Source: Exiguobacterium sp. TNDT2 (GTDB lineage: Bacteria > Bacillota > Bacilli > Exiguobacteriales > Exiguobacteriaceae). Taken from it: 64,000 nucleotides of DNA. Of this stretch, positions 39,850-47,584 are shown in pieces. The translations under genes were made by a program, and so were the position numbers. Under the pieces are notes generated by a model. That model searched no databases and had not been told where the DNA came from. It was given only the letters and a program-made list of their open reading frames with translations. The stretch is from assembly GCF_003331145.1 (NCBI RefSeq), contig NZ_QLVE01000022.1, forward strand, positions 1-64,000. Reading direction: 5' to 3'. Each line of letters opens with the position of its first letter. Position 1 is the stretch's first letter.

Positions 39850-40845
39850 ATGAGACGCGACAGAAAAGTGGTGGCCATCGGTGGCGGTACGGGTCTCTCG
39901 ACGCTCGTGCGGGGCTTGAAGCATTATCCGCTCGACATCACGGCCATCGTCACGGTCGGGGACGACGGGGGCAGCTCGGGGCGCCTCCGTGACGAGTTCC
40001 ACATGTTGCCGCCGGGTGATATCCGGAACGTCATCCTCGCCTTGTCCGAGGTCGAGCCGCTCATGGACAAGATTTTGCAATACCGGTTCGACAGCGGCTA
40101 TGGCCTTGAGGGCCACTCGCTCGGCAACCTCATGCTGACGGCGGCGACGCACATCTGTGAGGGCTCGTTCGTCAAGGCGGTCGATGTCTTGTCACAGCTG
40201 TTGAATGCGCAAGGCAAGGTGCTCCCGGTGACGGAGACGCTCATGACGCTCGCGGCCGAGTTCGAGGACGGGACGATCGTCAAAGGCGAATCGAAGATCC
40301 CGCTCGTCGAGAAACCGATCAAGCGCCTGTTCTTGCTCGAAGAAGGCATCAAGCCGGCGGCTGGTGTCGTCGAGGCGATCGAGGACGCCGATTTGATCGT
40401 GCTCGGTCCTGGGAGCCTATATACGAGCATCATCCCGAACTTGTTGATCGCGGAAGTGCGCGACGCCATCGTCCGGTCTAAAAAGCCGGTCGTCTACATC
40501 TGTAACGTCATGACGCAGCCGGGTGAGACGAAAGGGTATGACGCGATGAAACATTTAAAAATGGTCGAGGCGTACCTCGGCAAGTCGACGGTTGACACGA
40601 TCGTCGTCAACAACGAGCCGATTGAGGACATCTATTTAGAGCGTTATCTGAAAGACGGCTCGGAAGAAGTCCGCTTCGACCGGAAGAAGCTCCGGAATTA
40701 CGGCACGAACGTACTCGCGGGTGATATCGTCGACTATAACCGTGACTATATCCGCCACGACTCGGACGCCATCGCAGGACTCGTCATGCAACGTGTCCTG
40801 CGCATCAAGAAACCACGCTCATTCCAAGAGCTTGAGCTGAAATAA
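39850..40845 (+). CDS. yvcK: gluconeogenesis/morphology factor YvcK
   Basis: 331 residues. An N-terminal GGGTGLS (11-17) and VGDDGGSSGRLR (about 38-49), with DIRNVILALS following, place it in the UPF0052/CofD-like family. YvcK binds UDP-sugars and is needed for normal shape on gluconeogenic carbon sources. ATG 39850 is one base after the rapZ stop, with AAGGAG upstream; longer frames only overlap rapZ. Confidence 0.93.
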   Translation: MRRDRKVVAIGGGTGLSTLVRGLKHYPLDITAIVTVGDDGGSSGRLRDEFHMLPPGDIRNVILALSEVEPLMDKILQYRFDSGYGLEGHSLGNLMLTAATHICEGSFVKAVDVLSQLLNAQGKVLPVTETLMTLAAEFEDGTIVKGESKIPLVEKPIKRLFLLEEGIKPAAGVVEAIEDADLIVLGPGSLYTSIIPNLLIAEVRDAIVRSKKPVVYICNVMTQPGETKGYDAMKHLKMVEAYLGKSTVDTIVVNNEPIEDIYLERYLKDGSEEVRFDRKKLRNYGTNVLAGDIVDYNRDYIRHDSDAIAGLVMQRVLRIKKPRSFQELELK

Positions 40846-40876
40846 GTTGTGATTGAACAGAAAGGAGGGGACTGGC

Positions 40877-41830
40877 ATGAGCTTTGCCTCTGACGTCAAA
40901 AAAGAATTGACGCAACTCGTCGTGACCGATGCCGAGGCGAAAGCGGAACTGTCCGCGCTCGTCCGAATGAACGGGGTCATCTCGCTCGCCTTAGGGCGAG
41001 GGATGACGCTCGACGTCTCGACGGAGAATGCCGCCATCGCACGCCGAATCTATTCCCTCATGAAACGGCTGTACGACCACCATCTCGATTTGTTCGTACG
41101 GAAGAAAATGCGGTTGAAGAAGAACAACGTCTACATCGTCCGGGTTGCCCAGCGTGCCGAGACGATGCTTCGGGACCTCGAGATTCTCGGGGAGAACTAT
41201 GAGATGATTCGGACGCTCAACTCGGCAATGACACGGGACGAGAACCTCGCCCGGGCCTATTTACGTGGGTCGTTCCTCGCCGGCGGGTCGATCAACCATC
41301 CGAAGACGTCATCGTACCACCTCGAAGTGTACAGCCTGTATGAGAACCATAACCAGGCGCTCCGTGACCTCGCCAACCGCTTCGGCTTGAACGCAAAGAC
41401 GCTCGAGCGGAAGAAAGGGCACATCCTCTACATCAAAGAGAGCGAGAAGATCTCGGATTTCCTGAAACTCATCGGGGCGACGCGCGGCATGCTCGACTTC
41501 GAGGACGCTCGCATCATCAAAGACATGCGTAACTCCGTCAACCGGCTCGTCAACTGTGAGACGGCCAACTTGAACAAGACGGTCGGGGCGGCACTGCGTC
41601 AAGTCGAGAACATCAAGTTCCTCGAGCGCACGGTCGGGCTTGAGATTTTGCCGGTCAAGCTCCGCGAAATCGCCGAACTCCGGGTCACCCATCAAGATGT
41701 CTCGCTCCAAGAACTCGGCGAGATGCTCGAGACGGGACCCATCTCGAAGTCGGGAATCAACCACCGGCTTCGTAAAATCGATCAAATCGCGGAGAAGGTA
41801 CGCAACGGCGAAGAAGTCCGCTCATCGTGA
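40877..41830 (+). CDS. whiA: WhiA sporulation/division regulator homologue
   Basis: 317 residues. N-terminal [14 protein letters not shown], a degenerate LAGLIDADG-type domain with [15 protein letters not shown] (about 133-147), and a C-terminal helix-turn-helix (about 255-310, ending [15 protein letters not shown]). In Bacillus WhiA affects division and chromosome segregation. ATG 40877 is preceded by AAAGGAGGGG. It is the third gene of the rapZ-yvcK-whiA cluster. Confidence 0.93.
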   Translation: MSFASDVKKELTQLVVTDAEAKAELSALVRMNGVISLALGRGMTLDVSTENAAIARRIYSLMKRLYDHHLDLFVRKKMRLKKNNVYIVRVAQRAETMLRDLEILGENYEMIRTLNSAMTRDENLARAYLRGSFLAGGSINHPKTSSYHLEVYSLYENHNQALRDLANRFGLNAKTLERKKGHILYIKESEKISDFLKLIGATRGMLDFEDARIIKDMRNSVNRLVNCETANLNKTVGAALRQVENIKFLERTVGLEILPVKLREIAELRVTHQDVSLQELGEMLETGPISKSGINHRLRKIDQIAEKVRNGEEVRSS

Positions 41831-41916
41831 CGCCGGTTGCACCAAAACCATTCTTCCTATATAATTATCAATTGTGTATAGGAATTTGAAATGTAAATTA
41901 AAGGAGTTTCGTAATA

Positions 41917-42153
41917 ATGTCGAATGCAAAGAAAAGAATCTCGCTCACGATCGATGCTGATTTAGACCAGGTCATCACGGAGCGCGCGAAACAAATCGGA
42001 ATCCCGAAAAGTGCCCTCGTCACATTCGCGACAAGTCTCTTCCTCAACCAATTACGGGCCGAAGAAGTATTGTCAGGTGATACGAACGCCATCTATCAGG
42101 TCATCCGTAAAGATTATGAACTGCTCACGAGCGTTGATAACTTAGACAAGTAA
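41917..42153 (+). CDS. ribbon-helix-helix DNA-binding protein
   Basis: 78 residues. KRISLTIDADLDQVITERAKQ begins with a beta strand (RISLTID) and two helices (residues about 16-45), the RHH/CopG fold, expected to dimerise and bind DNA. No toxin partner is adjacent. In B. subtilis this position after whiA holds crh, an HPr paralogue; that gene is absent here. ATG 41917 follows AAAGGAG. A terminator follows. Confidence 0.75.
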   Translation: MSNAKKRISLTIDADLDQVITERAKQIGIPKSALVTFATSLFLNQLRAEEVLSGDTNAIYQVIRKDYELLTSVDNLDK

Positions 42154-42159
42154 TCGAGA

Positions 42160-42185
42160 AAGGCTGGCCGCGGTCAGCCTTTTTT
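42160..42185 (+). terminator. terminator after the RHH gene
   Basis: AAGGCTGGCC pairs with GGTCAGCCTT, followed by a T run. Confidence 0.75.
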
Positions 42186-42248
42186 GGTTGCATCCGGTCT
42201 TGAAATTTGGAATAGTAGTTATATTGAATTCGAATGGAGGTCGATCCT

Positions 42249-42764
42249 ATGGGGCAAATCTTGCTCATCCTAGTATTACAACTCGTCTACGTGCCGGTGC
42301 TGACGCTTCGGACCATCATGCTCGTCAAAGGGAAAACGATGATCGCGGGATTATTTGGGACGCTCGAGACGCTCATTTACATCTTTGCGCTCGGCATCGT
42401 GTTCCAAGATTTGACGACGCTTGGCATGATCGTCTATGCGGTCGGATTTGGGCTCGGGATTCTCGTCGGCGGTTATGTCGAACGCAAACTCGCCATCGGC
42501 TACAATATGATCCAAGTGCACACGCAAGAATTCCCAGCCGAGCTCATCCAGAAGATGCGTGACAACGGCTATGGCGTGACGCATTATCAAGGACAAGGGC
42601 GTGACGGCGTCCGCTATCGTCTCGATGTCTTGGCAGCGCGGACACGGATGAAAGATTTGCGTCAATTGGTCGAGGAATATGAACCGAAGGCGTTCCTCGT
42701 CGCATTTGATCCGATCGACTTCAAAGGCGGCTACATGATGAAAGGGCTCCGCCGCCCGAAATGA
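42249..42764 (+). CDS. UPF0316 membrane protein with DUF2179 domain
   Basis: 171 residues. Three N-terminal membrane helices (about 3-22, 33-52 and 57-77) with LRTIMLVKGK between the first two are followed by a cytoplasmic DUF2179 domain (about 85-165) sharing its fold with the YitT C terminus. The function is unknown. ATG 42249 lies eight bases after GGAGG, preferred over the ATG at 42234. Confidence 0.8.
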   Translation: MGQILLILVLQLVYVPVLTLRTIMLVKGKTMIAGLFGTLETLIYIFALGIVFQDLTTLGMIVYAVGFGLGILVGGYVERKLAIGYNMIQVHTQEFPAELIQKMRDNGYGVTHYQGQGRDGVRYRLDVLAARTRMKDLRQLVEEYEPKAFLVAFDPIDFKGGYMMKGLRRPK

Positions 42765-42769
42765 ACGAG

Positions 42770-42796
42770 ACGACTCACGGAAGTGGGTCGTTTTTT
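42770..42796 (+). terminator. terminator after the UPF0316 gene
   Basis: ACGACTCAC pairs with GTGGGTCGT around GGAA, followed by six T's. Confidence 0.8.
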
Positions 42797-42835
42797 CGTG
42801 GAACGGGGAATACAAGAACAAAGGAGATGAGCGAA

Positions 42836-43267
42836 TTGAGACGGAAAGGCTTATGGATCATCGTGGCTGGGTTGATGCTCGTCGGCGGCGTGCTGTTCGC
42901 CACTTCGCTTTGGAAGTCGGAGACCACGATCAAACCGCCGCTCCCGACGGTACGGGTCGGCGCGGTGACCGCGGAAGTGAGACAGTCGACGTACTGTTGG
43001 TCGGACGGGGGCGAGGCGGTTTGTGAAGACCATGCTCTGCCGACCGCGGACGATTTGCAACTCGTCCCGGTCGAGCCGGGCGCCGAGATTGATGTCGAGT
43101 TTCATGCCGAGCCAGCGAACGCCTCGTTCCATCAAATCATCGATGGGGAACTCGTGCGGGCTGATCTCGTCGTCCCCGACGAACCCGGTGTCTATTTGTT
43201 CGAGACGGGCGGGGAGTGGCCGCGTGGGGACAGCCGTTACGTGTTCGGGGTCGAGGTCAAGGAATAA
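42836..43267 (+). CDS. membrane-anchored extracytoplasmic protein, unrecognised
   Basis: 143 residues from TTG 42836, which lies nine bases after GGAG; ATG 42827 is the alternative, but it abuts the ribosome site. One N-terminal membrane anchor (GLWIIVAGLMLVGGVLFAT) precedes an about 115-residue outer domain. That domain has a Cys pair (YCWSDGGEAVC) likely to form a disulfide, and beta-rich sequence ending RYVFGVEVKE. The pattern resembles small secreted Ig-like beta domains, but I do not recognise a family. Confidence 0.65.
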   Translation: MRRKGLWIIVAGLMLVGGVLFATSLWKSETTIKPPLPTVRVGAVTAEVRQSTYCWSDGGEAVCEDHALPTADDLQLVPVEPGAEIDVEFHAEPANASFHQIIDGELVRADLVVPDEPGVYLFETGGEWPRGDSRYVFGVEVKE

Positions 43268-43272
43268 AAGAG

Positions 43273-43303
43273 TTGACCTGCCCGCTACGGACGGCTTTAC
43301 GAT
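43273..43303 (+). promoter_or_regulatory. candidate MerR-type promoter with 19-bp spacer
   Basis: TTGACC (43273-43278), a 19-base spacer and TACGAT (43298-43303). MerR regulators act on promoters with overlong 19-20-base spacers, and the next gene encodes one, so autoregulation is plausible. The spacer dyad is weak. Confidence 0.5.
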
Positions 43304-43324
43304 ATAGGTGAAGGGGGGACGCCA

Positions 43325-44020
43325 ATGATTCAAATCGGAAAAGTGGTCCATCTGACGGGGTTGTCCATGAAAGCAATCAAGTGGTATGAAGCGAAAGGAC
43401 TCGTCCGACCGACTCGTTTAGACAATCAGTACCGATTATACGGGATGGAAGAGATAAGACGCCTGAACGAAATCAAGTTACTGCGGCAAATGGGCATCTC
43501 GCTCGAACAAATTCAAACGGTAGAAAGTGTGAGCGAGTTGCTCGACAGCAGACTTGATGAGGTGCAACGCGAAATCGAGGTGTTGCGACAAGTCGAGCAA
43601 CAAATCAAATGGATGCAAACAGGGGGAGATTCAATGAAAGTACGTTATGAGATGTGGGACCGACCGAAAATTGTGAACGGCTATGTATCCGAACTCACCA
43701 CAATCCCGTTCGTTTGGGAAAAACTGCAACCGGAGCTGACGACAGACGAATCATATGGCGTCTGTTTAGCGAAAGAAGAAGCCTATTTAGCTGGGATGAC
43801 CGAACCGGTGAAGGGAAGGGATTCTCGCCAAGTCGAACTGTCGGCAGGACGTTATCTTGTCGCCACGGTCGAAGGGGGAATCCCGGCCATCCCCACGACG
43901 TATAACCAAATTCTGGCGTTGCCAGATGTGACGTTGCGGGATGCGCTCGATTTTGAACGCTACATTCACGGGCAAGACGGGGCCGACGATTTGATTGAGA
44001 TTTGGTTACCCGTGCAATAA
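43325..44020 (+). CDS. MerR family regulator with GyrI-like effector domain
   Basis: 231 residues. The N-terminal winged helix has IGKVVHLTGLSMKAIKWYEAK (here split: IGKVVHLTGLS, MKAIKWYEAK) and the YRLYGMEEIRRL block. A coiled coil (about 75-105) leads to a C-terminal GyrI/BmrR-like ligand-binding domain (about 113-231, ending DLIEIWLPVQ). Such BmrR-type activators sense hydrophobic drugs. No efflux pump is adjacent. ATG 43325 follows AAGGGGGGA. Closed by a terminator shared with clpP. Confidence 0.87.
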   Translation: MIQIGKVVHLTGLSMKAIKWYEAKGLVRPTRLDNQYRLYGMEEIRRLNEIKLLRQMGISLEQIQTVESVSELLDSRLDEVQREIEVLRQVEQQIKWMQTGGDSMKVRYEMWDRPKIVNGYVSELTTIPFVWEKLQPELTTDESYGVCLAKEEAYLAGMTEPVKGRDSRQVELSAGRYLVATVEGGIPAIPTTYNQILALPDVTLRDALDFERYIHGQDGADDLIEIWLPVQ

Positions 44021-44023
44021 AAG

Positions 44024-44057
44024 AAGCGCCTTTCCCGAATTTGGGAAAGGCGCTTTT
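44024..44057. terminator. bidirectional terminator between the merR-type gene and clpP
   Basis: A 13-bp perfect stem, AAGCGCCTTTCCC with GGGAAAGGCGCTT. Confidence 0.85.
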
Positions 44058-44060
44058 GGA

Positions 44061-44636
44061 TTAGCGCGTCATGACTTTGTCGATGAGACCGTAGTCTTTC
44101 GCTTGGTCGGCTGACATGAAGTAGTCGCGCTCCGTGTCGCGCTCGATGACTTCAAGCGGCTGGCCAGTGTTGTCGGCCATGATTTGGTTCAATTTCTCAC
44201 GCATCTTGATGATGCGTTCGGCATGGATTTTGATGTCCGATGCTTGACCTTGCGTACCGCCGAGCGGTTGGTGAATCATAATCTCAGCGTTCGGAAGCGC
44301 GAAGCGTTTGCCTTTTTCACCGGCTTGGAGCAAGAAGGCACCCATCGATGCGGCCATTCCGATACAAATCGTCGACACGTTCGGCTTGATGAAGTTCATC
44401 GTGTCATAAATCGCCATTCCGGAAGTGATCGAACCACCCGGGCTGTTGATGTAAAGCGAGATGTCCTTATCTGGATCCTCGGCTGCAAGGAAGAGAAGCT
44501 GGGCGACGATCGAGTTGGCGACGTTGTCGTCGATCGCACTTCCGAGCAAGATGATGCGGTCCTTGAGCAAGCGTGAGTAAATATCGTACGCGCGTTCCCC
44601 GCGACCTGTTTGTTCGATAACTGTTGGAATTAACAT
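44061..44636 (-). CDS. clpP: ATP-dependent Clp protease proteolytic subunit
   Basis: 191 residues with the catalytic triad S97 (GMAASMG), H122 (IMIHQP) and D171 (RDYFM) at the canonical positions. ClpP forms the tetradecameric barrel that degrades substrates fed by ClpX, ClpC or ClpE. ATG 44636 follows AAGGAGG; an in-frame ATG at 44669 is upstream of it and spurious. The gene is monocistronic, with a CtsR operator over the promoter, so it should be heat- and stress-inducible. Confidence 0.97.
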   Translation of the reverse strand: MLIPTVIEQTGRGERAYDIYSRLLKDRIILLGSAIDDNVANSIVAQLLFLAAEDPDKDISLYINSPGGSITSGMAIYDTMNFIKPNVSTICIGMAASMGAFLLQAGEKGKRFALPNAEIMIHQPLGGTQGQASDIKIHAERIIKMREKLNQIMADNTGQPLEVIERDTERDYFMSADQAKDYGLIDKVMTR

Positions 44637-44669
44637 TGAATCTGCCTCCTTTATGTAGGTTGTAAACAT

Positions 44670-44699
44670 ATCATACCGCTATAGTCAATGTTGGTCAAA
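44670..44699 (-). promoter_or_regulatory. clpP promoter with CtsR operator
   Basis: On the minus strand TTGACC (plus 44693-44698), 17 bases, TATGAT (plus 44670-44675). On the plus strand AGTCAAT-GTT-GGTCAAA (44683-44699) matches the CtsR tandem heptad GGTCAAA-N3-GGTCAAA with the second half perfect; it covers the -35 box. A further inverted TTTGACC lies at 44714-44720. Confidence 0.8.
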
Positions 44700-44749
44700 C
44701 GATAGTCATCGTTTTTGACCTATTCCACGGTTTGACGATTCTAAAACGA

Positions 44750-44780
44750 CAAAAGAGGCCAGGCATTTGCCTGACCTCTT
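44750..44780 (-). terminator. tRNA-Arg terminator
   Basis: AGAGGTCAGGC pairs with GCCTGGCCTCT on the minus strand, followed by TTTTG. Confidence 0.8.
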
Positions 44781-44787
44781 TCTTTGA

Positions 44788-44860
44788 TACACCCGGAGAG
44801 ATTCGAACTCCCGACACCTGGCACCGGAAACCAGTGCTCTATCCCCTGAGCTACGGGTGC
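44788..44860 (-). tRNA. tRNA-Arg, anticodon CCG
   Basis: On the minus strand the cloverleaf reads: acceptor GCACCCG with CGGGTGT, D arm GCTC/GAGC, anticodon arm CTGGT-TTCCGGT-GCCAG (anticodon CCG, codon CGG) and T arm GGGAG-TTCGAAT-CTCTC, discriminator A. CCA is not encoded. A minus-strand promoter TTGCTT-17-TATAAT has its -10 at plus 44880-44885. Confidence 0.95.
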
Positions 44861-44982
44861 ATGTTCTCTGACACGATTTATTATACATTTGTTTTTTTAA
44901 AAAAGCAATCCTGTTCGTCTCACTTTTTTTGAGCGCGATTTCCCACTGTTCGCTACAATAGGAAGCGAGAGGAGTGGGACCG

Positions 44983-46128
44983 ATGCAACGGCAAGAACAG
45001 CAACAACTTCAAAAGCAACAGCTGACCCAGGACATGGTGCGGCGCATGCCGATTCTCGAGGCGGACCGGACGGCGATCGCGTTTCAGCTCGGCCGCTTGT
45101 CAAAGCGTAACCCATGCATCGCCACGGGGAGCGGTGCGGTCGAATGGGTGGCCGATTCGGCGAGCGGATTCGAGGACCGATTGTTCATGCAGATTGACGA
45201 AGGGAGCGGGACCGATGCCCAAAAACAACTTCAACGGCAACTCGTGCTCGCACTCGATCATCGCGGTTTACTACCGGAGAGCGATCTTGCACTCGCCGGC
45301 CGGCTCGGAGTTGATGTCGCGGACGTCGAGGCGGCGCGCCAGTCGCTCTTGTTTTTAGAGCCGACCGGAATCGGGGCGAAGAACGAACGCGATTGCCAAT
45401 ATCGGCACGCGATCGAACATGATGACCCGCTCGTCCTAGACGTGTTCGAGGCGCTCGACGCGAACGCTCATGACATCCCGAATCGACTCGGTATCTCAGT
45501 GGACGAGTTCGACCGGGTGACGCGCGTCGTGGCGACGCTCCCGAAAACACCGATATTATATGAAGGAACGGAGCACATCGCCCCGGAACTCGAAGTCGTC
45601 CGGCGTGACGGTGCGCTCGTGACGACATGGTTCAGCCCGACACTCGATGTGGTGCGCATCAAGGACGACCGCGAGGCGAGGTGGTGGCACGAGACGCTCG
45701 AGATGCGGAACGCGACGCTGCGTTCGGTATGGGCCGTCATCTCGGAACGCCAACGCGATTGGTTGGACGGCAAGCTCGTCTTACATCCGCTGACGCGAAA
45801 AGAAGTCGCCGAACAAATCGGCAAGCACGAATCGACCGTCGGCCGGGCCATCCAAGGGAAGTATGCGGCGACCGAGGGAGGGATTATGGCGTGGCGGCAT
45901 TTTTTCGTCCGGTCGACGGTGCACGGGCAGTCACCGTTCATGGTGAAGAAAGCGCTCGCCGAACTGATTCAACACGAGGCGTCGCCTTTAAGTGACGCTG
46001 CGCTCACCCGTGAGCTGGCCCGGCTCGGTTATACGGTGACGAGACGGACGGTGGCGAACTATCGGGAGGCGCTCGGTTTTGGAAACTCGCGGGAGCGGGA
46101 AAGACAATTGTGGAAAGGGGGGGACTGA
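44983..46128 (+). CDS. rpoN: RNA polymerase sigma-54 factor
   Basis: 381 residues. A Gln-rich N terminus (QRQEQQQLQKQQLTQDM) is region I. The central HTH contains LTRKEVAEQIGKHESTVGRA (about 262-281). The C-terminal RpoN box TRRTVANYREAL (353-364) reads the -24 element. Sigma-54 needs an enhancer-binding ATPase, none of which is in this window. It is about 50 residues shorter than B. subtilis SigL; the acidic region II is nearly absent. ATG 44983 behind GAGAGGAG is preferred over GTG 44974. It precedes cggR, an order also found in Listeria. Confidence 0.9.
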   Translation: MQRQEQQQLQKQQLTQDMVRRMPILEADRTAIAFQLGRLSKRNPCIATGSGAVEWVADSASGFEDRLFMQIDEGSGTDAQKQLQRQLVLALDHRGLLPESDLALAGRLGVDVADVEAARQSLLFLEPTGIGAKNERDCQYRHAIEHDDPLVLDVFEALDANAHDIPNRLGISVDEFDRVTRVVATLPKTPILYEGTEHIAPELEVVRRDGALVTTWFSPTLDVVRIKDDREARWWHETLEMRNATLRSVWAVISERQRDWLDGKLVLHPLTRKEVAEQIGKHESTVGRAIQGKYAATEGGIMAWRHFFVRSTVHGQSPFMVKKALAELIQHEASPLSDAALTRELARLGYTVTRRTVANYREALGFGNSRERERQLWKGGD

Positions 46129-46129
46129 C

Positions 46130-46387
46130 ATGGTCCTGACGTTATACCGCCGCGCCAACTGTTCGCTCTGCGAGGAGGCGCTTATCATGCTCGAATGGCT
46201 CATGGAAGACTATCCGTTCGAGCTCGAACAGATCGACATCACTGGAAATGAGGAACTCGAGGCGAAGTACTTGTTTGAGATCCCCGTTGTCTTACACGAG
46301 GGGAGCGTCATTAGTCAAGGGCGATACGATGACAGTAAAGTTGAAGATTTTGTTAAGTATACGCTTACATCTAAAAAAAACGTTTGA
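46130..46387 (+). CDS. glutaredoxin-like/DUF836 thioredoxin-fold protein
   Basis: 85 residues. LTLYRRANCSLCEEAL has the redox CSLC (about 10-13), and IPVVLHEG (about 47-54) provides the cis-Pro motif of the thioredoxin fold. Probably a small thiol-disulfide reductase. ATG 46130 is one base after the rpoN stop, with AAAGGGGGGG upstream, so it is co-translated with rpoN. The frame upstream overlaps rpoN and is spurious. Confidence 0.85.
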   Translation: MVLTLYRRANCSLCEEALIMLEWLMEDYPFELEQIDITGNEELEAKYLFEIPVVLHEGSVISQGRYDDSKVEDFVKYTLTSKKNV

Positions 46388-46392
46388 AGGGG

Positions 46393-46421
46393 TTGCAAGA
46401 CGGAAAAGTCATTGATAAGAT
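46393..46421 (+). promoter_or_regulatory. sigma-A promoter of the cggR-gapA operon
   Basis: TTGCAA (46393-46398), a 17-base spacer and TAAGAT (46416-46421). Transcription should start near 46428, just before the CggR operator. Confidence 0.75.
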
Positions 46422-46433
46422 GAAGTCGTAGCG

Positions 46434-46472
46434 GTGGGACGTAAATACAAAAGTGGGACAAAAAACGTCCAC
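46434..46472 (+). promoter_or_regulatory. CggR operator, two sites
   Basis: GTGGGAC occurs at 46434-46440 and 46453-46459; the second is followed by six A's and CGTCCAC (46466-46472), forming a dyad. The layout, downstream of the promoter with two tandem sites, resembles the B. subtilis cggR operator, where CggR acts as a fructose-1,6-bisphosphate-sensitive roadblock. Confidence 0.7.
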
Positions 46473-46496
46473 GCTTTAAGTCGAGGGGGAATGCGT

Positions 46497-47525
46497 ATGA
46501 TCCAGCAACTGATTCAAGTTCAGAAGCAAATCGTTCCCGACATGCTCGATACGCTCCGACATCGTTACGATATCTTACATTATGTCCGGTTGATGCAGCC
46601 GATTGGCCGCCGGACACTCGCCGTAAGCCTCGGGCTGACGGAACGAATCCTAAGACGAGAAGTCGACTTTTTGAAAGACCAAGGTCTATTGATGGTCGCG
46701 ACTCAAGGAATTTCCCTTACGGAATCGGGCCGAAACGTTCTCCGGGACTTGCACGAGGTGATGGGAGAAATCCTAGGCATCTCAGAAGTCGCACGAGAAC
46801 TCGAGCGCAAATTAGGCGTTCGCCAAGTCGTCATCGTACCGGGTGATTCCGACGAGACGTTCTGGGTCCAGCGAGATATCGGTCGGGCCGCCGTCACGCA
46901 ACTGAAAGCGCGACTGGCACCGGACGACAATATCATCGCGGTCACAGGCGGGACGACGATGGCATCGGTTGCGGCCATGATGTCGCCCGATAAAAAAGAA
47001 CGGCCGATGCATTTCGTGCCGGCACGCGGCGGACTCGGAGAGACGCTTGAGTTACAGGCGAACACTGTCTGTTCTCGGATGGCCGACCGGGCCCATGCCG
47101 ACTATCATTTACTCCACATCCCGGACGAGGTTTCGCAAGAGACGTTCGAGCGGATGGTGGAAGAACCTAGCATAAAAAATGTCCTGGAAATGATTAGAGC
47201 GGCGCGAATAGTGGTACATGGAATTGGTGAGGCGGAAACGATGGCGAAACGCCGTCACGCGTCACCGGAGCATTTGCGGATGATCGAACGGCACGATGCC
47301 GTCGCCGAGGCGTTCGGCTATTACTTCAACGCTGAAGGTGAAATCGTGCACCGGGTCAAGACGGTCGGGATCCAATTGGAGGAGCTCGACGACATGGACA
47401 CCGTCATCGCTGTCGCCGGAGGGAAATCAAAGGCACAGGCAATCGCCGCATATGCGAAACACACGCCGAACATCATCCTCGTCACAGACGAAGGTGCGGC
47501 GACAGAATTATTAACTCGTTATTAA
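46497..47525 (+). CDS. cggR: central glycolytic genes regulator CggR
   Basis: 342 residues, SorC/DeoR type. N-terminal winged helix (about 12-85: RHRYDILHYVRLMQPIGRR in two parts, then LGLTERILRREVDFLKDQGL) and a C-terminal sugar-phosphate-binding Rossmann domain (about 90-340: VTGGTTMASVA, VPARGGLGE, VAGGKSKAQAI). It represses its own operon until fructose-1,6-bisphosphate accumulates. ATG 46497 lies seven bases from GAGGGGG; the longer frame begins inside the operator and is not used. Confidence 0.94.
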   Translation: MIQQLIQVQKQIVPDMLDTLRHRYDILHYVRLMQPIGRRTLAVSLGLTERILRREVDFLKDQGLLMVATQGISLTESGRNVLRDLHEVMGEILGISEVARELERKLGVRQVVIVPGDSDETFWVQRDIGRAAVTQLKARLAPDDNIIAVTGGTTMASVAAMMSPDKKERPMHFVPARGGLGETLELQANTVCSRMADRAHADYHLLHIPDEVSQETFERMVEEPSIKNVLEMIRAARIVVHGIGEAETMAKRRHASPEHLRMIERHDAVAEAFGYYFNAEGEIVHRVKTVGIQLEELDDMDTVIAVAGGKSKAQAIAAYAKHTPNIILVTDEGAATELLTRY

Positions 47526-47548
47526 AGAGTTGACCCCCGTTGGCTCTT
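47525..47548 (+). promoter_or_regulatory. stem-loop between cggR and gapA (possible mRNA processing site)
   Basis: AAGAGTTGAC pairs with GTTGGCTCTT around CCCC right after the cggR stop, with no T tract. In B. subtilis the cggR-gapA mRNA is cut here and a 5' stem-loop stabilises the gapA part; the same role is inferred. Confidence 0.5.
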
Positions 47549-47584
47549 CAATAAATAGCTTCTACCCTAAGGAGGAAATTAACT

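Noticed and set aside
42188-42562. 124-codon frame overlapping the UPF0316 gene
   Set aside because: It reads the UPF0316 gene in another frame, giving His/Arg-rich sequence, and the UPF0316 frame has the ribosome site and membrane helices.
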